DNA of 28,438 bases from positions 1-28,438 of the IMG/VR virus record IMGVR_UViG_3300018476_000202. The stretch is one strand, 5' to 3'. A program made the translations under genes and the position numbers. Each line of letters opens with the position of its first letter. The first letter of the stretch is position 1. Of the stretch, positions 25,135 through 28,438 are shown piece by piece. Under the pieces are notes generated by a model. That model was not told where the DNA came from, searched no databases, and saw nothing but the letters and a program-made list of their open reading frames with translations. Source of the DNA: a virus.

Positions 25135-25503
25135 ATGGAAATGGACGAGCAGACTGTTGCAACTGAGGAAGTGGTCAATCGCATTCCTCTCACTAAAGAC
25201 CAGGCTTCGGCTGAGATGCTCGGTCATCCGATCATCGAGTACTTCCTCACTCTCGTTCTGAGTGAAGGATGGAAGAAGCTGGAACTTGCTGACCAGGTTG
25301 ACTTCCGCACTCGACTTTCAGCCTTTGTTGCTACGGCAAACAAGGCTCGTGAGGTTTTCGACAAGGCTGTCTGGAAGGGACACGAGAATGGCTCGGTGCA
25401 TGTCGATGTCAAAAGCGTGCGCCAGCAGTCGGATGGCGACAAGCCCGGACGAAAGCCAGTCGAAAAGACGTTGGCTCAGATCATTGCTGAGTCGATGAGG
25501 TGA
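25135..25503 (+). CDS. Paralog 1, unknown function (122 aa)
   Basis: Starts MEMDEQTVATEEVV after GGAAAGGGAA; an internal ATG at 25141 is an alternative. A helical N-terminal half (ELADQVDFRTRLSAFVATAN) leads to VFDKAVWKGHENG and a basic end DGDKPGRKPVEKT. It aligns with the protein at 25952-26269, with 44 identical of 69 residues over the shared core including the invariant WKGHENG and DGDKPGRKPVEKT blocks. Codon use is markedly G+C-richer than in the second copy. The family is not recognised, and no catalytic or membrane motif is visible. Confidence 0.75.
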   Translation: MEMDEQTVATEEVVNRIPLTKDQASAEMLGHPIIEYFLTLVLSEGWKKLELADQVDFRTRLSAFVATANKAREVFDKAVWKGHENGSVHVDVKSVRQQSDGDKPGRKPVEKTLAQIIAESMR

Positions 25504-25512
25504 GGTTTGTCG

Positions 25513-25544
25513 GGCGGCTGGGATTAGCAATGATTCCAGCCGCC
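25513..25544 (+). other. Strong hairpin just after paralog 1
   Basis: GGCGGCTGGGA (25513-25523) pairs with TTCCAGCCGCC (25534-25544), 11 bp with one G-U pair and a 10-base loop, nine bases after the stop codon. It has the stability of a terminator stem but lacks a T-run, so it could equally protect the mRNA 3' end. Confidence 0.55.
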
Positions 25545-25550
25545 TGGCTC

Positions 25551-25622
25551 GCCGATTGGGCAGCGTATTTCCTCGGAATCTCCTGATTGGTTCGGGGGGT
25601 TCCGAGGAAATCCCAACTCGGC
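25551..25622 (+). ncRNA. Two-tier stem-loop, candidate structured RNA
   Basis: Outer arms GCCGATTGGG (25551-25560) and CCCAACTCGGC (25612-25622, one bulge) enclose a perfect 11-bp inner stem TTTCCTCGGAA (25568-25578) with TTCCGAGGAAA (25600-25610) and a 21-base loop. This is more elaborate than a usual terminator. It may be a structured 3' UTR or a small RNA; transcription is not shown by sequence. Confidence 0.4.
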
Positions 25623-25649
25623 AAGAACTGATGCTCATGCTTCGCATGG

Positions 25650-25669
25650 GTCGCAATAATACCTACTCG
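25650..25669 (+). repeat. 20-bp direct repeat, copy A
   Basis: GTCGCAATAATACCTACTCG lies downstream of paralog 1. A copy with one difference (GTCGCAATTATACCTACTCG) lies downstream of paralog 2 at 26377-26396, so each paralog is followed by the same element. Confidence 0.7.
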
Positions 25670-25675
25670 CGCCGG

Positions 25676-25813
25676 CGTTAAGCTTGCCTAACATATGTTG
25701 TTAAGCGCCCTTTATATTCGGCGTTCGGCAACTCCAATTTAGCGTGTTAAGCCCGCTTTATATTCTATATTCGGTTGAGCCAATATAGAGTGTAAGGCGG
25801 GCTTTCGTGTCAT
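25676..25813. repeat. Six-unit 23-bp phased repeat array (array 2)
   Basis: Boxes start at 25678 (TTAAG), 25701 (TTAAG), 25724 (TTCGG), 25747 (TTAAG), 25770 (TTCGG) and 25793 (TAAGG), each 23 bp apart. TTAAG and TTCGG units alternate over part of the array, giving a 46-bp super-repeat with CTTTATATTC after the TTAAG boxes at 25701 and 25747. Unit 1 completes TTAAG-N4-CCTAA. The array precedes the second paralog and fills most of the gap between the paralogs. Confidence 0.85.
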
Positions 25814-25887
25814 ATGTCACAACCGATATGTAATCCTTACACTCATTTCGTGTGCTAGGTTTACGAGCGTACCTTGTCAACTGAAGA

Positions 25888-25901
25888 GCGAGCGAAACCT
25901 C
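25888..25901 (+). repeat. 14-bp inverted repeat, left copy
   Basis: GCGAGCGAAACCTC is the exact reverse complement of 26283-26296. The pair brackets paralog 2 and its ribosome site. They could be ends of a small mobile cassette or could pair the 5' and 3' untranslated regions of the transcript. Confidence 0.75.
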
Positions 25902-25951
25902 TGCCACTGCATTGCCCAAATTCAAACGTATTTAAATTATAGGAGAATGTA

Positions 25952-26269
25952 ATGGCTGATGAAATTAATGTCAAGGTTGAGGGTAAGGCTGCTAATTTCC
26001 TGAAGATGTTTCCGGATATCTTTAGCGAGGATTGGCAGAATTGGGAATTGGACGATCAAATCAATTTCCGCAATATCCTTGAAGTCTTTGTCAAGGGTGC
26101 AAATCTTTGTCGGGAGACATTTGATAAGCAGGTTTGGAAGGGCCATGAGAATGGCAAGGTTAATGTTAAGGTGACAAGCATTAGGACAAAGGCTGACGGC
26201 GATAAGCCTGGTCGGAAGCCTGTTGAGAAGACAATGGATGATTTGCTCGACGAGCGTTTGTCCAAGTAA
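25952..26269 (+). CDS. Paralog 2, unknown function (105 aa)
   Basis: The ATG at 25952 has a good AGGAGA ribosome site. The core FSEDWQNWELDDQINFRNIL, then FDKQVWKGHENG and DGDKPGRKPVEKT, matches paralog 1 (44 of 69 residues). Codons are A/T-ending where paralog 1 uses G/C-ending ones, so the copies either diverged long ago or came from different sources. It is preceded by array 2 and bracketed by a 14-bp inverted repeat. The unusual amount of control sequence suggests tightly regulated expression. Family not recognised. Confidence 0.75.
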   Translation: MADEINVKVEGKAANFLKMFPDIFSEDWQNWELDDQINFRNILEVFVKGANLCRETFDKQVWKGHENGKVNVKVTSIRTKADGDKPGRKPVEKTMDDLLDERLSK

Positions 26270-26282
26270 TTAATTAATGGTG

Positions 26283-26296
26283 GAGGTTTCGCTCGC
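26283..26296 (-). repeat. 14-bp inverted repeat, right copy
   Basis: GAGGTTTCGCTCGC, partner of 25888-25901, begins 13 bases after the paralog 2 stop. A partial extra copy (TTCGCTCGC) lies at 26360-26368. Confidence 0.75.
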
Positions 26297-26298
26297 AA

Positions 26299-26391
26299 AG
26301 GTATAATTTCGGCGAATAGGTCAGATTAGGGGTAATACCCTGGTCTGGCCTATTTGTCGTTCGCTCGCTCACTCGCGTCGCAATTATACCT
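26299..26391 (+). ncRNA. Multi-tier stem-loop after paralog 2, candidate structured RNA
   Basis: An outer 10-bp stem AGGTATAATT (26299-26308) with AATTATACCT (26382-26391) encloses a 13-bp stem CGAATAGGTCAGA (26313-26325) with TCTGGCCTATTTG (26344-26356, G-U pairs allowed) and a small inner GGGT-AAT-ACCC hairpin. The right outer arm lies inside copy B of the 20-bp direct repeat. It may act as a terminator-like 3' structure or a stable RNA. Confidence 0.45.
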
Positions 26392-26396
26392 ACTCG
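26377..26396 (+). repeat. 20-bp direct repeat, copy B
   Basis: GTCGCAATTATACCTACTCG differs from copy A at 25650-25669 by one base. In this copy the sequence also forms the outer arm of the stem-loop. Confidence 0.7.
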
Positions 26397-26569
26397 TGTG
26401 AAAACTTTGGGTTATATTCTATATGCATATATTTTTTCCAGTAAAAGAGGAATAAGTCGAATATTCTCTTTTCCTACAGGTTCTATGTTACATATTAGCT
26501 GAACATAATCTCACTATCCCCTTATGGTCACTATGGCAGGAGGCATAGCTGGAGGGCTGTGTAAAGCCG

Positions 26570-26638
26570 TTTAATATTAGTCCCACTCTCACTCTCTTCT
26601 TCCCTATCGGGGAAGAGGAGTGAGAGGGACATATTAAA
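26570..26638. other. Long near-perfect inverted repeat / hairpin
   Basis: Outer arms TTTAATAT and ATATTAAA, then GTCCC with GGGAC, then pyrimidine-rich CTCTCACTCTCTTCTTCCC pairing with GGGAAGAGGAGTGAGAG through a few bulges, closing on a five-base loop (TATCG). About 27 or more pairs can form. No T-run suits either direction, so it is not a standard terminator. Confidence 0.65.
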
Positions 26639-26724
26639 AAAACCAATTTGGACTTGTCCACTATGGTACGATACCCTCCCCTAGAAATAGCCTCTGACCA
26701 GGGGTTATGTCAGTCTCGTGACAA

Positions 26725-26773
26725 CGTGCTATATAGCATCACTGTGACGCGTGTCACACTACCATATAGCACG
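26725..26773. promoter_or_regulatory. Interrupted palindrome, possible operator
   Basis: Perfect 10-base arms CGTGCTATAT (26725-26734) and ATATAGCACG (26764-26773) flank a central TGTGAC-GCGT-GTCACA palindrome. The nested dyad is symmetrical about its centre, as expected for a multimeric DNA-binding protein, or could fold as a cruciform. Confidence 0.5.
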
Positions 26774-26905
26774 ATATGGAATTGACTCGGCTCGAAACCA
26801 ATTAGTTCGAGGGCACTCCTAAACTTTCCCACGAGCAAGACCAGAAACCCTGCACGACCTACAGGAATCGCTCATAAGAATTCTTTGGGAAGGCTGGCTA
26901 TCGAG

Positions 26906-26914
26906 TTATCCACA
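26906..26914 (+). promoter_or_regulatory. DnaA-box match
   Basis: TTATCCACA is an exact match to the classical DnaA box. A near match, TTGTCCACT, lies at 26654-26662. A single nonamer can occur by chance, and actinobacterial boxes more often read TTGTCCACA. Confidence 0.3.
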
Positions 26915-26937
26915 GCCCGCGGCCTATCGGAAATGGC

Positions 26938-26964
26938 TTGACAAGCACAGCGAGCAGCTATCAT
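26938..26964 (+). promoter_or_regulatory. Possible promoter of the winged-helix gene
   Basis: TTGACA (26938-26943) and TATCAT (26959-26964) resemble -35 and -10 elements, but the 15-base spacing is short. If used, the transcript would begin almost at the start codon, giving a nearly leaderless mRNA. Confidence 0.25.
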
Positions 26965-26979
26965 ATGGTAGGCATGGAC

Positions 26980-27612
26980 ATGGACAGAAGCAGAGCAATA
27001 CTGAAACTATTACTAGAAAAGAAAGAGGCAGAGGGCAAAGGCTTCAAACAACCAGGGCACAATGCACCGCATATTGCCGAGGAGATTGGTAGCTCTGAAA
27101 GCTACGTTCGTACTTGTCTATCTTCACTGTACAAGCAAGGACTAGTTCGAGGTTACAGGGGATACTACAACATTACTGATGCTGGTATTGATGCATTGAA
27201 TAAGGGAGAGCCGATCTCACTCAAAGGCAAAAAGAATGTCACCGATGTCATCCCTAAGAATCTATTAGTACAAAGTGACTATTGCAAGGCTCTCATCAAA
27301 GACTACGCGCTCGTCGCGGAAACATATCTCAATCTAACTGATGAAGATGTTATCGAGAAGCTACTACCTATCGTAATGGTTTATTGCATCAAGCAAGGCT
27401 ATGAACTTCCTGCTGGTTTCAACCTTACTTGTAACAGTGATAAGGCTAACGAAACATGGGGAGAAGTAGACGGCTATCTTACATACAACATAGACAGTAT
27501 TATTTGTGCTATGGACTGGGATGCATATGCCGAGTATGAAACAGAAAAGGGAAGACCTAAAGAAACAGTAGCTCAAATGGAAAAAAGGTGGAACGAGAAA
27601 AAGGCTAAGTAA
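26980..27612 (+). CDS. Winged helix-turn-helix DNA-binding protein (210 aa)
   Basis: The ATG at 26980 is preceded by GGTAGG with seven-base spacing; ATGs at 26965 and 26974 and a TTG at 26938 are in-frame alternatives. The first ~75 residues form a winged HTH: NAPHIAEEIGSSESYVRTCL is the HTH, LSSLYKQGLV the linker helix, and RGYYNITDAGIDALNKGE the wing and following helix. This resembles MarR/PadR-like regulators. The C-terminal ~130 residues (LTDEDVIEKLLPIVMVYCIK, WGEVDGYLTYNIDSII) are not recognised and may mediate oligomerisation. It is the only clear DNA-binding regulator here, so it is a candidate binder of the 23-bp arrays (inference). Confidence 0.75.
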   Translation: MDRSRAILKLLLEKKEAEGKGFKQPGHNAPHIAEEIGSSESYVRTCLSSLYKQGLVRGYRGYYNITDAGIDALNKGEPISLKGKKNVTDVIPKNLLVQSDYCKALIKDYALVAETYLNLTDEDVIEKLLPIVMVYCIKQGYELPAGFNLTCNSDKANETWGEVDGYLTYNIDSIICAMDWDAYAEYETEKGRPKETVAQMEKRWNEKKAK

Positions 27613-27620
27613 TTGGGGCG

Positions 27621-27666
27621 TGTTAGGGGTGCTTAACAGAGCGTGTTAGGTGCCCCTATCATGCGC
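27621..27666. repeat. Two-unit 23-bp phased repeat (array 3)
   Basis: TTAGG boxes at 27623 and 27646 are 23 bp apart. Unit 1 completes TTAGG-N4-CTTAA and unit 2 TTAGG-N4-CCTAT, and both are preceded by GCGTG. A weak third unit (TGTAAAT at 27667) stays in phase. It lies in the gap between the winged-helix gene and the last operon. Confidence 0.8.
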
Positions 27667-27746
27667 TGTAAATATTGACTTACGGGTGTATGATGAGAGT
27701 GGGCCGAGCCACGCCCGCACACCCGAAACAAAGAAATGGAAATAAA

Positions 27747-27971
27747 ATGGAAGAGCAAGAAATGGATTGGAATTCAGCTAGGGAATCTCTAACAAAGAGC
27801 ATGGTTGGATTCGAGGGACTGATCGACGTCATTCAAGGAATGTTGATTGGAGAGGCTGTTGCAATGCAGCGCATCTGGATCACAGTGGATAACAAGCACA
27901 CACTGGAAATTGTTCGTGAAGTTCTGGCTGATCTGAATGTCATGACTTCAGCTTGGGGATATGAAAAGTGA
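27747..27971 (+). CDS. Small protein opening the last operon (74 aa)
   Basis: The ATG at 27747 begins MEEQEMDWNSARESLTKSMV. An upstream in-frame ATG (27675) would start in the control region and gives a Cys/Met/Arg-rich extension unlike the rest, so it is rejected. The protein is mainly helical (GLIDVIQGMLIGEAVAMQRI, TLEIVREVLADLNVM). The ribosome site is weak. The stop overlaps the next GTG (GTGA), so the genes are coupled. Function unknown. Confidence 0.65.
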   Translation: MEEQEMDWNSARESLTKSMVGFEGLIDVIQGMLIGEAVAMQRIWITVDNKHTLEIVREVLADLNVMTSAWGYEK

Positions 27972-28192
27972 GCGATCCCAATATCGTTATCGTCATCACT
28001 CAACCTTGCGTTATTTGCGGCCGGAAGTCTAAGGTTGCGATGTTGCGTGACCACTATAATGAGTGGGAATCTGGTAAGAACCTCCAATACGTTGTCCCGG
28101 AAATGCCGGTTGAGACTCGTGAGCTTCTTATAACAGGTACACACCCTTCGTGTTGGGATACATTTGCAATGGAAATGGGAGAAGATTCATGA
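27968..28192 (+). CDS. Small CxxC protein of an actinobacteriophage family (74 aa)
   Basis: A GTG start at 27968 overlaps the upstream stop. The pattern ITQPCVICGRKSKV (CxxC), an aromatic middle, then ETRELLITGTHPSCWDTFA matches a small protein family I associate with actinobacterial phages. The two CxxC cysteines, with the later Cys and a His, could bind zinc. The role is unknown. It is coupled to the next gene by ATGA overlap. Recognition of the family is from memory. Confidence 0.75.
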   Translation: MSDPNIVIVITQPCVICGRKSKVAMLRDHYNEWESGKNLQYVVPEMPVETRELLITGTHPSCWDTFAMEMGEDS

Positions 28193-28438
28193 GTACTGCA
28201 ATCTTTGATGATCTGGAAATCTCGACGAGTGAAATGCTGTCGAATCCAGAATCATTCCTCAAGTTGATTCATGACAAGGCCGACGAATTGAAAGAGGTGT
28301 GCAGAAAGTCTGTCACGCTTCAGTCGCTGTCTTCCCGATATGACGATAATAAGAAGGACGTTCCGAAGATCCAACAGGAACTTCTCGACACCTTCTATAC
28401 CGAACTCGATGAGATGCCGCTCGATTTCATGGCCGATG
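28189..28438 (+). CDS. Unknown protein, N-terminal 83 aa (runs off window)
   Basis: The ATG at 28189 overlaps the preceding stop (ATGA). The frame is open to the window end. The protein begins MSTAIFDDLEISTSEMLSNP and is a charged helical sequence (FLKLIHDKADELKEVCRKSV, KDVPKIQQELLDTFYTELDE). No family can be assigned from this part. G+C-rich codon use is like the early gene at 24843. Confidence 0.65.
   Translation, partial: MSTAIFDDLEISTSEMLSNPESFLKLIHDKADELKEVCRKSVTLQSLSSRYDDNKKDVPKIQQELLDTFYTELDEMPLDFMAD

Larger units (their letters stand above)
1165..26864. repeat. Dispersed heptamer CCTACAG (at least 25 copies)
   Basis: Copies on the plus strand as CCTACAG start at 7307, 7355, 7780, 13730, 14404, 17379, 18669, 19578, 20824, 23032, 24084, 26473 and 26858. 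Copies as CTGTAGG start at 1165, 3413, 4564, 7228, 9726, 12803, 13417, 17894, 19058, 20456, 23636 and 23954. About 3.5 would be expected at random in both strands. Thirteen extend to CCTACAGG. They occur in several reading frames and in non-coding DNA. Confidence 0.75.
26397..26979. other. Non-coding region with A+T-rich tract and inverted repeats
   Basis: No credible gene lies here. The left part is A+T-rich (TTATATTCTATATGCATATA). It is followed by a long hairpin (26570-26638), a 49-bp interrupted palindrome (26725-26773), a 6-bp hairpin CTCGAA/TTCGAG (26791-26811), two CCTACAGG heptamer sites (26473, 26858) and a DnaA-box match (26906). The combination is compatible with a replication origin or a regulatory RNA locus ahead of the winged-helix gene, but nothing seen is decisive. 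Confidence 0.5.

Noticed and set aside
24546-25813. Arrays 1 and 2 as a CRISPR array
   Set aside because: Units are 23 bp in total with only about 5-12 conserved bases, leaving no room for spacers, and no cas genes are nearby.
26524-26574. A 16-codon reading frame, MVTMAGGIAGGLCKAV
   Set aside because: It has a peptide-like look but no ribosome site and no supporting context.
24449-28438. tRNA or tmRNA genes in the rightward region
   Set aside because: No cloverleaf with a T-loop of the GGTTCGA type and matching acceptor stem could be found; the TTCGAG at 26806 belongs to a simple hairpin.

Overview
The window is a contiguous piece of a tailed-phage genome, most likely a short-tailed (podovirus-like) phage of an actinobacterium. 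The phage assignment is firm. It rests on a large terminase with intact ATPase and nuclease motifs, a portal, an acidic scaffold-like protein, a major capsid protein, a P22 gp10/T7 gp12-like tail hub, a ring-forming connector, lectin-like appendages and two cell-wall proteins. No tape-measure or major tail tube gene is visible, which favours a short tail. The actinobacterial host is inferred from two small protein families I associate with actinobacteriophages (at 27968-28192 and 10142-10630).

Layout: about 24.4 kb of late genes lie on the minus strand, read leftward from 24448. They are packed tightly, with many stop/start overlaps of the TAATG, ATGA or GTGA type. In order of transcription they are: small-terminase candidate (24448-23315), a degenerate amidase-like wall-binding protein, two small membrane proteins, large terminase, a zinc-ribbon protein overlapping a coiled-coil protein, a charged protein, portal, scaffold and major capsid protein. 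A hairpin terminator follows at 15237-15266. Then come two very small genes, a VanY/M15-type endolysin, a receptor-interaction cassette (anchor-module protein, sulfatase, second anchor-module protein, LamG-like lectin), a conserved structural protein, the connector, the tail hub, a fibre-like protein and several low-complexity virion proteins. The last gene is a very large protein that runs off the left edge (at least 851 residues).

The right 4 kb (24449-28438) is a divergent plus-strand region of small genes separated by unusually long, structured non-coding DNA. Its genes are a 70-aa protein, two paralogous proteins of unknown function, a winged-helix DNA-binding protein, and a coupled run of three small genes (the last truncated by the window edge).

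The most unusual feature is a family of phased repeats. TTAGG-type boxes recur at exactly 23-bp intervals: nine in the divergent control region (24546-24752), six between the two paralogs (25676-25813) and two before the last operon (27621-27666). Several units complete an inverted repeat of the form TTAGG-N4-CCTAA. They look like an iteron or cooperative-operator system controlling the early genes and possibly replication. The winged-helix protein encoded nearby is a candidate partner, but that link is inference.

Other points of interest are a complete formylglycine-type sulfatase inside the tail-appendage genes, a lectin-like domain inserted in the connector, a strongly over-represented CCTACAG heptamer, and a 14-bp inverted repeat bracketing one paralog.
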